Assembly (NCBI GenBank): GCA_046350375.1
Contig: JAXMAO010000001.1
Span: forward strand, 248,001 to 312,000
Reading direction: 5' to 3'
Length of the DNA: 64,000 nucleotides
DNA from: JAXMAO01 sp046350375
GTDB lineage: Bacteria; Planctomycetota; Phycisphaerae; UBA1845; UTPLA1
The notes below the pieces were generated by a model that saw nothing but the letters and a program-made list of their open reading frames with translations, ran no database searches and was not told the origin of the DNA. Numbering within the stretch: the first letter of the stretch is position 1; every line of letters starts with the position of its first letter. The position numbers and the translations under genes are program-made. Positions 1 to 7,526 of this stretch are shown here, one piece after another.

Positions 1-1
1 T

Positions 2-259
2 CCTCAAGTCGTCCGAACAAGAGTCGGGCGACGCGCGTCGAGGCTAACGAAGGAGCAGAAGGTGTTTCTCGACAGGATCGTGAAGTTAGAGCCGCCCGTC
101 TACCGGTCCAAGAGTGGCAGTAAGATCAAGTGGGGCGAAATCTGGCGGAATCGCGGAATCCTCGGTATCAGAGTTCCCAAACATGTAACCCACGACGGTC
201 AGCTGCGGACGTATTATCGCCTCTGCCTGCGGGCGAGAAGTCGTGCCGCGGGAGCGTGA
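2..259 (+). CDS. C-terminal part of an unrecognised protein, cut by the window edge
   Basis: A reading frame is open from the window edge to a TGA at 257-259, so this may be the 3' end of a gene that starts outside. The last 65 codons from a GTG at 62 include KVFLDRIVKLEPPVY and a basic tail. The base composition is clearly less GC-rich than the resident genes downstream, as expected for mobile-element DNA. I recognise no family. It could equally be non-coding, since no start with a ribosome site is visible. It lies at the outer part of the integrative element that ends at the tRNA-Val gene. Confidence 0.3.
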   Translation, partial: PQVVRTRVGRRASRLTKEQKVFLDRIVKLEPPVYRSKSGSKIKWGEIWRNRGILGIRVPKHVTHDGQLRTYYRLCLRARSRAAGA

Positions 260-433
260 TTTCTCCCGCCGATTTTTCCTTGCGGCTCAGCTCCGCGGAT
301 TCTCACGCAAGACCTTGCGACATGCCTCGCCCACAAGGGAAAAACGATTCCTCCCCCGCACACGGCCCTACATGTCCTGTGTGCCGACCGCCCGAGCGAG
401 TGTGACTCGGGTGGCGGCGAGAGGACTCCGTCC

Positions 434-637
434 ATGACGCAAGTGATGCTAGACGTGCGGCAGCTCGCCGTGCAGCTCGGCGTGTCCCCCCGCCATGTCG
501 CCGCCCTGCGGTCGCGCGGCCTACTGCCGCAGCCGGTCTATCTCGGTCGGTCCGTGCGCTGGCGCGCCGATGACATCGCGCAATGGGTCGCTGCCGGCTG
601 CGGCCGGCCCGATGCTGGAGAGGCGGTGCGGCCGTGA
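434..637 (+). CDS. AlpA/excisionase-like helix-turn-helix protein
   Basis: This 67-residue protein is almost entirely one winged helix-turn-helix of the MerR/AlpA/excisionase type: a first helix (VRQLAVQLGVSPRHVAALR), a turn with GLLPQPVYLGR, and a wing ending RWRADDIAQWV. Proteins of this size and fold act as recombination directionality factors or as regulators of integrase genes in prophages and integrative elements. It is the first gene of a run that ends in a tyrosine integrase, which supports an excisionase role by inference. Its stop overlaps the next start (GTGA at 634-637), so the two genes are probably translated together. Confidence 0.75.
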   Translation: MTQVMLDVRQLAVQLGVSPRHVAALRSRGLLPQPVYLGRSVRWRADDIAQWVAAGCGRPDAGEAVRP

Positions 638-1005
638 CCCAAGAGAGAGGCCCCGGCGCGGTGTCAGCCGCGGCCCGGGGCGATGAGTCGTACGCACTGC
701 CAGTATACCGTTCCGTCCGCCGATCGCCAGGTCGGTCGCGCTACCCCCGGTGCGCTCTACACGATCGCCCGATCGTCGATGCGCTGCCCGACCGCTGCCC
801 GCTGGCGACGCCGTCGCCTCACGCGACCCTCGCCGCAATGCAGGACGCGGGGTACGCCGCCATCCGGCCGGGCGGCAGCCTGGGCGGACTGGCCGTGCTC
901 GACCGCGCCGACATCTGCGGCGAGTGCGTGGGACGGCTGATCGGCCACCCGCACGTGCGCCGCCTCCGCGCGCAGCTCGCCGCACGCGACGACGGTGCCG
1001 CATGA
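634..1005 (+). CDS. Small hypothetical protein of the integrative element
   Basis: This 123-residue frame starts with a GTG that overlaps the stop of the excisionase-like gene by four bases. It ends in an ATGA overlap with the RepA-like ATPase gene. The two-sided overlap is the main reason to believe it is real. Residues about 85-115 contain a compact segment with a CGEC pair (LDRADICGECVGRL) that could bind a metal, together with an upstream cysteine and histidine. I recognise no family. By position it may be a replication or regulatory accessory of the element, but this is only a guess from neighbours. Confidence 0.5.
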   Translation: MTQERGPGAVSAAARGDESYALPVYRSVRRSPGRSRYPRCALHDRPIVDALPDRCPLATPSPHATLAAMQDAGYAAIRPGGSLGGLAVLDRADICGECVGRLIGHPHVRRLRAQLAARDDGAA

Positions 1006-2207
1006 CGACCGACCCGCTCGCCACCGTCTTCGGCCCGGCCGCCGGCGACAATGGCCGCGATCACCAGCCGGAGATTCCCGTTTCTCGTTTTTCCCTAGAG
1101 GGAAACGAGAAACAACCAACCGGCCCGTCGTTCCAGTTCACGCCGCTGGCCGAGCTGTTGAGCGAACCGCCCGAGGCCGTTGCCTGGACCGTCGAGGGGC
1201 TGCTGCCGACCGGCGGTATCTCGGTACTCGCTGGCAAGCCCAAGACCGGCAAGAGCACACTGGCGCGGGTGCTGGCGTTGTCGGTCGCGAGTGGCCGCCC
1301 GTTTCTCGATCGCGCCTGCCAACCGGGGCCGGTGCTGTATCTGGCCCATGAGGACAAGCGGTCTGAGCTGCGCGAGCACTTCCACGCGCTCGGGGCGACC
1401 AACGAGCCGCTGTTGGTCCACGCCGGGCGCGCCCCGCTCGACACCGACGCGGCCATCGCCGAGCTGGCCGGGCTGATCCGTGAGCGTGGGGCGGTGCTGG
1501 TGGTGGTGGACACGCTCATGCGGCTCGTGAGGCTGCCCGACGCCAACGACTACGCGCGGGTCAACCTGGCGCTCGAGCCGCTGTGTCACCTGGCCCGCGA
1601 GACGGGCGCGCACCTGCTGCTGGTCCACCACGCCGGCAAGGCTGAGCGCGAGGGCGGCGACGCGGTACTGGGGTCCACCGCGTTTTTCGGGGCGGTGGAT
1701 ACCGCGCTCATCCTGCGCCGGCGATCGGACGGGGCCCGGATCATCGAATCGCGACAGCGATACGGTGCCGACCTGCCCGCGACCGTGCTGCGGCTCGACC
1801 CGGAGTCACGGTCAGTCGAGTCTGCCGGCGGTGTGGTCGAGAACGACGACGCAAAGCGGCAACAGGCGATTATCGACGCCCTGGCCGGTGGCCACCTCAC
1901 AGAGTCGGAAATCCGCGAGGCGGTGGGTGGCGACAGCCGCGTGGTCCGGCAAACCCTGCACGGACTGATTCACGACGGCCGAATCGAGCGGAGCGGATCG
2001 GGCACGCGAGGCAGCCCCTTCCGATACTCGATTCTCGATGCGCCCATGAGAGAATCGCGAATTGAGAATCCCGACGACGGCCCGCCGCAGCCGACCGACA
2101 CGGACGCTGAGGCGGCGTTCGGTGGCCAGGACGGCGACGGCGAGCTGTTCGACGGGGCCGACCCGGACGATGGGCCGACCGATTCGACCGCCTGGGCGCG
2201 GCATTGA
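1002..2207 (+). CDS. RepA-like RecA-fold ATPase (AAA_25) with C-terminal winged helix
   Basis: This 401-residue protein resembles the hexameric RepA/primase-helicase ATPases of plasmids and integrative elements. A Walker A motif AGKPKTGKST lies near residue 76, a Walker B strand VLVVVDTL near 167, and the sensor region LLLVHHAGK near 206 matches the VHHxGK signature of RepA-like helicases. After about residue 290 a winged-helix segment follows (LTESEIREAVGGDSRVVRQ), then an acidic disordered tail. The start is the ATG coupled by ATGA overlap to the previous gene. The role is probably replication or mobilisation of the element. Codons about 27-37 carry a strong inverted repeat. Confidence 0.8.
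   Translation: MTTDPLATVFGPAAGDNGRDHQPEIPVSRFSLEGNEKQPTGPSFQFTPLAELLSEPPEAVAWTVEGLLPTGGISVLAGKPKTGKSTLARVLALSVASGRPFLDRACQPGPVLYLAHEDKRSELREHFHALGATNEPLLVHAGRAPLDTDAAIAELAGLIRERGAVLVVVDTLMRLVRLPDANDYARVNLALEPLCHLARETGAHLLLVHHAGKAEREGGDAVLGSTAFFGAVDTALILRRRSDGARIIESRQRYGADLPATVLRLDPESRSVESAGGVVENDDAKRQQAIIDALAGGHLTESEIREAVGGDSRVVRQTLHGLIHDGRIERSGSGTRGSPFRYSILDAPMRESRIENPDDGPPQPTDTDAEAAFGGQDGDGELFDGADPDDGPTDSTAWARH
1080..1113. repeat. Inverted repeat inside the start of the RepA-like gene
   Basis: The arms are GTTTCTCGTTTTTCCCT and AGGGAAACGAGAAAC, a 15-bp match broken only by two extra T bases, with a two-base loop. It is A/T-rich compared with its surroundings and lies within the coding region. 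It could be an operator, an mRNA hairpin or an origin element of the mobile unit. An exact 11-base part (CGTTTTTCCCT) recurs inverted at 336-346, upstream of the excisionase-like gene. Confidence 0.7.
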
Positions 2208-2231
2208 ACCGCCGGCCGGTATACGCCGCTC

Positions 2232-2260
2232 TTGACAGTATGCCGAATATGACGTATACT
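2232..2260 (+). promoter_or_regulatory. Near-consensus sigma-70 promoter for the XRE gene, leaderless geometry
   Basis: TTGACA at 2232-2237 and TATACT at 2255-2260 are separated by 17 bases. The ATG of the XRE gene is at 2267, only six bases after the -10 box, so transcription would start at or next to the A of the start codon. Short inverted arms AGTAT (2237-2241) and ATACT (2256-2260) flank the spacer, and a repressor could bind there. Confidence 0.75.
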
Positions 2261-2266
2261 CCAGAC

Positions 2267-2479
2267 ATGAAACCGCAAGACCTGATCGGCATGGTTCGGA
2301 AGGCAATTGCACAGGATGACCGCACGCTCTATCGCATCGCGAAGGACGCCGGGCTGCCCTACGCCACCGTGCACCGCTTCGCACGGGCCGAACGGACCGA
2401 AATATCGGCGACCACGCTCGCCCGGCTCTGCGCCGCCCTCGGCCTGGAGCTGCGGCCCATTGAGCGGAAAGGAAAATGA
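2267..2479 (+). CDS. XRE-family helix-turn-helix regulator
   Basis: This 70-residue protein is a lambda-repressor-like HTH: helices around TLYRIAKDAGLPYATVHRF form the HTH pair, followed by the typical LARLCAALGLELRP dimer-side helix. The chosen ATG lies six bases after a near-consensus -10 box and has no Shine-Dalgarno sequence, so the mRNA is probably leaderless. A longer in-frame start at 2204 would place the promoter inside the coding region and is less likely. The stop is four bases before the integrase start. By position it probably controls the integrase and its own promoter. Confidence 0.8.
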   Translation: MKPQDLIGMVRKAIAQDDRTLYRIAKDAGLPYATVHRFARAERTEISATTLARLCAALGLELRPIERKGK

Positions 2480-2482
2480 CGC

Positions 2483-3817
2483 ATGGCCAGTGTCTTTCAA
2501 TCCGGCTCGGGCTGGGCGATTCAGTTCATCGCCGCCGACGGCAAGCGGCAGACCGTTCGCGTGCCGCGCGGCCGACGACAGACCGACGCCACCGCCGAGG
2601 CGACCGCCCGCCAACTCGCCGACCGCATCGACGCCCTGAACGCCCTGCGGGTGCTGAATGAACCACTCCGCGACAAGTCGCTGGCCGCCTGGGTGGCCGG
2701 GCTGCCCGACGAGCTGCACGCCCGGCTGGCCCGCGTGGGGCTGGTCGAATCGCGCCACGCCGACGAAGCCGCGGCCGGGCCGACGCTGGTGGCGTTCATC
2801 GACCGCTGGATCGCCGAGCGTGGCACGATACACGCCGCCACGCGCATCACCTACGGCAATGCCCGGCGCAACGTCGCCGCGTTTTTCGGCGACAAGCGAC
2901 TGTCCGACGTAACGTCCGGCGACATCGAAGACTGGCGGCGCTGGCTGGCCCAAACCGAACGGCTGGCCCCCAACACCGTCAACCGTCGCACCGGCTGTCT
3001 GCGGCAAATGCTGCGAAACGCCGTACGTCATCGGCTGATCGCGGTCAATCCGGCCGAGGGGTTCGCCGCCACTGTCCGCGAGAACCGCGCCCGCGACTTC
3101 TTTGTGAAGCCCGAGGCGTATCAAGCCGTGCTGGCCGCCTGTCCGTCGTCGGAATGGCGGCTGATATTCGCCCTGGCCCGCATCGGCGGCATTCGGATGC
3201 CCAGCGAGGCGGTCGGGCTGACGTGGGGCGACGTGCTCTGGTCGCAAAGCAAGCTCCGCGTTGTGTCGCCGAAGACGGCCCACGCCGGCAAGCCGGAGCG
3301 GTTCGTCCCGCTGTTCGACGAGCTGCGCCGCGAGCTGCTGACACAATTCGAGCACGCCCGCGACGGCGAGACGTTCATCCTGCCGCGGCTGCGCGACCCG
3401 GCGATGAACCTGCGCACGACCGCGACCAAGATCATCCGCCGCGCTGGGCTGGCCCCCTGGCCGAAGCTGTTTCAGGCCATGCGGCAATCGCGCGCGATCG
3501 AGCTGGCGCGAAGTTGCCCGGTACACCTGGTCTGCGAATGGATCGGCCACACCGAGGCGATTGCGCGGCAGTTCTATCTGCGGGCAACCGACGAAGACTA
3601 CGCCCGGGCCGCCGGCGCGCTGCATAAAGCGCTGCAGACAGGCGATGAAACCCGTAGCACGGAGCTGAAATCGCCGACAGCCCCCGATGCGTTAGTGCCG
3701 GCCGTGCAAGACGATGCAACTTTGTTCATTTCGGAGCAAAAGTGTCGGATGGGCGGTACTGGACTCGAACCAGTGACCTCGTGGATGTCGACCACGCGCT
3801 CTAGCCAACTGAGCTAA
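2483..3817 (+). CDS. int: Tyrosine recombinase (integrase) reading into tRNA-Val antisense
   Basis: This 444-residue phage-type integrase has a SAM-like core-binding domain at about residues 100-195 and a catalytic domain at about 215-365. Visible catalytic residues are R238 (GGIRMPSEAVGL), R334, H356 (WIGH) and the nucleophile Y365 (QFYLRATDEDY). The histidine usually three residues before the second arginine is Q331. I recall that substitution from Planctomycetes integrases. The start ATG has AAAGGA eight to ten bases upstream. The final 23 codons, beginning MGGTGLEPVTSW, are encoded by the complement of the tRNA-Val gene, so the C-terminal tail is a by-product of integration at that tRNA. 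Confidence 0.9.
   Translation: MASVFQSGSGWAIQFIAADGKRQTVRVPRGRRQTDATAEATARQLADRIDALNALRVLNEPLRDKSLAAWVAGLPDELHARLARVGLVESRHADEAAAGPTLVAFIDRWIAERGTIHAATRITYGNARRNVAAFFGDKRLSDVTSGDIEDWRRWLAQTERLAPNTVNRRTGCLRQMLRNAVRHRLIAVNPAEGFAATVRENRARDFFVKPEAYQAVLAACPSSEWRLIFALARIGGIRMPSEAVGLTWGDVLWSQSKLRVVSPKTAHAGKPERFVPLFDELRRELLTQFEHARDGETFILPRLRDPAMNLRTTATKIIRRAGLAPWPKLFQAMRQSRAIELARSCPVHLVCEWIGHTEAIARQFYLRATDEDYARAAGALHKALQTGDETRSTELKSPTAPDALVPAVQDDATLFISEQKCRMGGTGLEPVTSWMSTTRSSQLS
3750..3790. other. Probable attachment site in the 3' half of tRNA-Val
   Basis: The integrase gene directly abuts and overlaps the 3' half of this intact tRNA gene, the usual arrangement after site-specific integration. The partner copy of the repeat would lie left of the window; I found no second copy of the T-arm sequence in bases 1-3700. 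The exact core is inferred, not seen. Confidence 0.45.
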
Positions 3818-3823
3818 CCGCCC
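3750..3823 (-). tRNA. tRNA-Val (anticodon GAC)
   Basis: A full cloverleaf is readable on the minus strand. The acceptor stem is GGGCGGT/ACCGCCC, the D arm GCTC...GAGC, the anticodon stem CGTGG/CCACG with loop TCGACAT, and the T arm ACTGG-TTCGAGT-CCAGT, with discriminator A. CCA is not encoded. Positions 34-36 read GAC, giving valine. Position 33, which is U in nearly all tRNAs, is C here. The 3' half abuts the integrase gene, making this the likely integration target. Confidence 0.9.
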
Positions 3824-3846
3824 GGCGGAACTGCGGCAAGCGAACG

Positions 3847-3875
3847 ATCGTCGTGCAATCCGCCTGGCCTGTCAA
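3847..3875 (-). promoter_or_regulatory. Promoter of tRNA-Val
   Basis: On the minus strand TTGACA (3870-3875) is followed after 17 bases by GACGAT (3847-3852), about 23 bases before the mature tRNA 5' end. The -35 is perfect and the -10 weak. It faces away from the tRNA-Lys promoter in the same short intergenic region. Confidence 0.55.
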
Positions 3876-3902
3876 GTCGCGCCCGCATCGCGCCCCCGGC
3901 CC

Positions 3903-3931
3903 TTGCCGCGCGGCCGACGCCCGCGTATCAT
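3903..3931 (+). promoter_or_regulatory. Promoter of tRNA-Lys
   Basis: TTGCCG (3903-3908), a 17-base spacer and TATCAT (3926-3931) precede the tRNA-Lys 5' end by 12 bases, a typical tRNA promoter layout. Confidence 0.6.
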
Positions 3932-3943
3932 GGCCCGCCCTGA

Positions 3944-4018
<75 letters not shown>

Positions 4019-4077
4019 TGATCGAGACGAGACACCTGTTGGCGGGCGCGCACCCGCCCCGGTTTTCCAGCCGGCAA

Positions 4078-4521
4078 CTACGGACAGTTCGCCGGGCCCA
4101 GCAGCAACGCCACAAACACGGCTGCATCATTCACTGTCACGCCATTGACCAGATCGACGTCGGCACAGGTGCAGTTTCCCTGTCCAGCCAGCACGCACGC
4201 CACGAACCGCTGCACGTCGGCGCCGTTGCGAACGCCGTCGCCGTTCACGTCGCCCGAACAATTGCAGATGATCGTCACCGCAGGCCAGAATCCGACGACC
4301 AGCGCGAACCCGCCGGCCGAGAGCGTCGCACCGGCATCCGGCTGACCGACCGTCCCTCCCAGACCGTAGCCGCCGCCGACCAGCGTCGCCGGGGCCGTTG
4401 CGCCCCCGTCGACCGACGACCAGGTCAGGTCATATCCGCCGCCGGTCTGCCCGCTGGCCGCCACGCTCAGCACGGCGGCGAAACCCGCCGCGATGGCCAT
4501 TCGACGCACTCTGCTTGTCAT
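4078..4521 (-). CDS. Secreted dockerin-type-repeat protein
   Basis: This 147-residue exported protein has a signal peptide (RRMAIAAGFAAVLSVAASG) followed by a glycine-rich stretch with GGGYDLTW and GGYGLGGTVGQPDAG. That segment type commonly precedes dockerin-like ends in Planctomycetes (recalled, not searched). The C-terminus carries a calcium-loop repeat CSGDVNGDGVRNGADVQRF and a degenerate second copy (ADVDLVNGVTVNDAAVF), paired by cysteines. The chosen ATG has GGAGG eight bases upstream; the 20 upstream in-frame codons do not look like protein. It is the last gene of a minus-strand pair with the repeat protein upstream. It probably sits on the cell surface; the binding partner is unknown. 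Confidence 0.75.
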   Translation of the reverse strand: MTSRVRRMAIAAGFAAVLSVAASGQTGGGYDLTWSSVDGGATAPATLVGGGYGLGGTVGQPDAGATLSAGGFALVVGFWPAVTIICNCSGDVNGDGVRNGADVQRFVACVLAGQGNCTCADVDLVNGVTVNDAAVFVALLLGPANCP

Positions 4522-4577
4522 CGAATCATCCTCCGCTCGATCACCTCGGCAGAACTTGGACCACCCGCCGGCAACCG

Positions 4578-7109
4578 TCAACTCGGGTTGACTATGAGGT
4601 AGTTCACCGTCACCGCGCCGGTGAAGTTCGGCGCGCCGCAGATGTCGGCACCCACGATCACCACGCGCGTCGTCATCACGCCCGGCGATTGCGAAATCAC
4701 CTGGGCAAACACGCCGCGCCCATCGCCGGGCGGCGGACCCAGCACCGTCAGGAAGATCATGCTGTCGGGCCGGATCAGGTCATTGTTGACGACCACGGTT
4801 TGATAGGCCCCCATCACCGTCCAGTAGATGTTGAATGCGGAATCGCCGCATTGCACGATCGGCGTGGTGTGATACGGCGTCCACCCGCCGGAAGCCTGAA
4901 ACGTGCCCGCCGGGCGCGTCCCCCCCGATACGGTGATGGCGCCGCTCTCGATTTCAATCGCTGCGGCGCGCGGGTTGCCCGGTCCGGCGGCGCCGTTGCC
5001 AATGGCGTGCACGCCGGCTGCGAGCCGCTCCGTACTGTTGCTGCGCCCCTCGACGCCGTAGGTTTCGCCGCCGCCGCCCACGTCGTCGCCGCGGACACCG
5101 GCCGCGTTGGCGACGACCGAGCTGGTGGTCCCGTGCACGCCGTACGTCGCCCCGTTGTTCTGGTTGGCCACGCCGCGCACGCCCGCCGCGCCGTTGCCAC
5201 TGGCATTCGTGGTTCCGACGACGCCATGCACGGCGGCGTTCGCAAACGCCGTGGCGTCGCCGCGGGTGCCGGCGCTGCCGGTCGAATTGGCGGCCGTCGT
5301 GCCCCATACGCCGTACACGTTGAAGACGTTCGTTGCCGACGTTCCCTGCCCGCGCACCCCGGCCGCCCCGTTGGCGGCGGAGTTGCTGACGCCGAGCACG
5401 CCAAACGTCGCCCCCGCGCCGCCGCTGTCCTGACCGCGCACCCCGGCCGCGCCGCCCGCCGTCGAGTGCGTCAGACCGTCCACGCCGAACGTCAGATTGG
5501 CACCGGCGCTGTCTTGTCCGCGCACGCCGGCCGCGCCGGCGCCGGTGGCGCGCGTCAGGCCATCCACGCCATACGACGCGACGGCGCCGACCGAATCGCG
5601 ACCGCGCACGCCCGACGCCCCCGCGACCACCGCGCGCGTCAGCCCGTCGACGCCATAGCCCACGACCGAGCCGGTCGATGTCTCGCCCAGCACGCCGGCG
5701 CCGTTGGCGAGCGACAGGTGCGAATAACCGTAGACGCCGTAGGTCGCCGGCGGCGACGGCGGCGTCGAGCCCAGCGGCGAGGTGTCATAGCCGCGCACGC
5801 CGGCCGACCCGGCGCCGGTCGTGAAGGCGAAGCCATCGACGCCATACGCCCTGGCGGCCGCAAGAAAGGTTTCGCCGCGCACACCGGCGGAATCGTTTGC
5901 CCCGGATCGCGTCGTGCCCAGAACGCCAAACGTGACCACGCCCGCGCCGCCGTCGATTCCGCGCACGCCGGCCGAGCCCGACACGGTGCCGTTCGACTCG
6001 CCATCGACGCCCAGCGACAGCCCGGAGCCGGGCAGGGTTTCACCGCGCACGCCGGCCGCGTTGTTCGATCCGGAATCGGCGATGCCAAACACGCCATAGG
6101 TCTTGCCCGTGGCGCCGGCGGCCTCGCCGAAGACGCCCGCGGCGAGATCAGTATCGGAAAGCGTCGTGCCGGACACGCCGTAGGTCACGCCGGTCGAGGC
6201 GGTCGCCAGGCCGCGCACGCCGGCCGTTGCAAAGTCGTTCGAATCGGCCGATCCGTCGACGCCGGCCGTGGTGCCCGTGGAAGCAGTCGCCCGGCCGCGA
6301 ACGCCGACGCCGAAACTGGAATCGGAGATGCCCTCGACGCCGGAGTTCAGGCCGAGCGGCGACGTCGCCAGCCCGCGAACGCCCGCGGCGCCAGACGCGG
6401 CGCTGCTGTCGGTGCCCGAGACGAGTCCCAGCCCGAGCAGCGCCACGCCGTCAAGCGTCGGCGCGGCGCGGATCGCCAGCGGCCCGCCCGAGACGTCGAG
6501 CGTACCGTTCGCTCCGCCGCCGAGAAACCGCGCCGCCGAACCGCTGCCGTTGTTCGTCACCGCGAAGCCGGGCAGGACGGTCGTGATGGTCCCGGCATAC
6601 GGCAACGTCAGGCCGCCCACCTGGTCGTCGAGCGCGCGGACGGCGTAGGGCACGGGCGTCAGTGGCTGCCGCGGGGCGAGCGTGACAAACGCGCCGCCGC
6701 CCGCTGGCGAGCGCACGACGATCTGCAGCCAGCGCGCGCTGCCATCAAACGGGCTGGCGCCGAATTCGTTGCCCGCGTTCAGCTCCACCGCGAACAGCCC
6801 CGCGTTGAGCGACACGCCGTTCACCGCTTGCACGATTCCGAGCTGGCTTCCGCCCACCGGCGGCGCTCCGACGCCCGGCGCGTCGTACAGGGCGAACTGC
6901 AGATCGGCCGAGCCGGTGATGGCCGCGCCGTTGAAGCGCAGTTGCCCCTGGTAGGTGAACGAGCGGGCCTGCGGCGTCTGGGCGGCGGCGCGGGCGATCA
7001 ACCCCAGCACGATCGCGATCCGCGCCGCGGTGCGCTGTCCGTCGCGCCGATGAACCCGGCGATGCGCCGCCGCAACTACGACATTTACTCCCAGTTTTAC
7101 CATATTCAT
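4578..7109 (-). CDS. Large secreted repeat protein with about 17 AGVRG units
   Basis: This 843-residue protein begins with an arginine-rich n-region and a hydrophobic signal segment ending ARAAAQT. A conserved-looking head domain follows (SFTYQGQLRFNGAAITG, then AVRALDDQVGGL near residue 170). The centre is about 17 tandem units of roughly 32 residues, each with an AAGVRG half and a YGVxG half. The C-terminal domain has no obvious motif. The head resembles the start of Planctomycetes and phage-fibre-like surface proteins, and the repeats suggest an extended beta fibre; that is inference. The start is the ATG preceded by GGGAGG six bases upstream. It may be cotranscribed with the dockerin protein that follows. 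Confidence 0.75.
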   Translation of the reverse strand: MNMVKLGVNVVVAAAHRRVHRRDGQRTAARIAIVLGLIARAAAQTPQARSFTYQGQLRFNGAAITGSADLQFALYDAPGVGAPPVGGSQLGIVQAVNGVSLNAGLFAVELNAGNEFGASPFDGSARWLQIVVRSPAGGGAFVTLAPRQPLTPVPYAVRALDDQVGGLTLPYAGTITTVLPGFAVTNNGSGSAARFLGGGANGTLDVSGGPLAIRAAPTLDGVALLGLGLVSGTDSSAASGAAGVRGLATSPLGLNSGVEGISDSSFGVGVRGRATASTGTTAGVDGSADSNDFATAGVRGLATASTGVTYGVSGTTLSDTDLAAGVFGEAAGATGKTYGVFGIADSGSNNAAGVRGETLPGSGLSLGVDGESNGTVSGSAGVRGIDGGAGVVTFGVLGTTRSGANDSAGVRGETFLAAARAYGVDGFAFTTGAGSAGVRGYDTSPLGSTPPSPPATYGVYGYSHLSLANGAGVLGETSTGSVVGYGVDGLTRAVVAGASGVRGRDSVGAVASYGVDGLTRATGAGAAGVRGQDSAGANLTFGVDGLTHSTAGGAAGVRGQDSGGAGATFGVLGVSNSAANGAAGVRGQGTSATNVFNVYGVWGTTAANSTGSAGTRGDATAFANAAVHGVVGTTNASGNGAAGVRGVANQNNGATYGVHGTTSSVVANAAGVRGDDVGGGGETYGVEGRSNSTERLAAGVHAIGNGAAGPGNPRAAAIEIESGAITVSGGTRPAGTFQASGGWTPYHTTPIVQCGDSAFNIYWTVMGAYQTVVVNNDLIRPDSMIFLTVLGPPPGDGRGVFAQVISQSPGVMTTRVVIVGADICGAPNFTGAVTVNYLIVNPS
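4994..6391 (-). repeat. Coding tandem repeat, about 96 bp per unit
   Basis: The DNA encoding the AGVRG...YGVxG units repeats with a period near 96 bases (CGCGCACGCCGGCCGC-like blocks on the + strand). Units differ in length by a few codons and have diverged at many positions, so the array is old at DNA level while the AGVRG and YGVxG cores are kept. Confidence 0.7.
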
Positions 7110-7526
7110 GATCTGCCTCCCGCAGCCGGCAGACCGCCTGGCGGCGTGCGATCGCGAAATGAAGGGTGCTACTGGATCGGTGCGGGCATGCAGTCTAACA
7201 ACCATCGCCGCCGAATTCCAGATTTTTCCGCCGGGATGGGGAGTTTCCAATGCGGTTTCAGAGACGCTGGACTTGCGCGGCTCTTTCTTGCGCTCGTCAG
7301 AGCGCAACCCGAATCAATGCACGAGCGCGGTCCTTTGTTGCGCCGTCTGGCCGCCGCGCTTGCCTGGCGAGTCGACGGGGGCCGCCATCCGATGAACCCG
7401 GAACCGCTGAAAAATCGCCGCCCGCGGGTCGCCCCAGATTCGCACGACTCGCAATCAAGATCGGCAATGGAAAGGGTGTTGCGCCTTGCCGCGCCGGCAG
7501 CCCGCGGTTCGCACGGCCGCCCGAAA
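7110..7526. other. Intergenic, 417 bp without a supported gene
   Basis: Upstream of the repeat protein and downstream of the phosphofructokinase (both on the minus strand). The open frames here have poor codon patterns and no homology I can see. It presumably holds the repeat-protein promoter, but no clear -35/-10 pair stands out. Confidence 0.5.

Noticed and set aside
3750..3823. tRNA-Asp (GTC) reading of the anticodon region
   Set aside because: A five-pair anticodon stem forces the loop TCGACAT, so GAC is at 34-36; GTC would need a shifted stem.
4994..6391. Possible CRISPR-like array because of regular spacing
   Set aside because: The repeats are diverged codons of one protein with no constant repeat and no spacers; no cas genes in the window.
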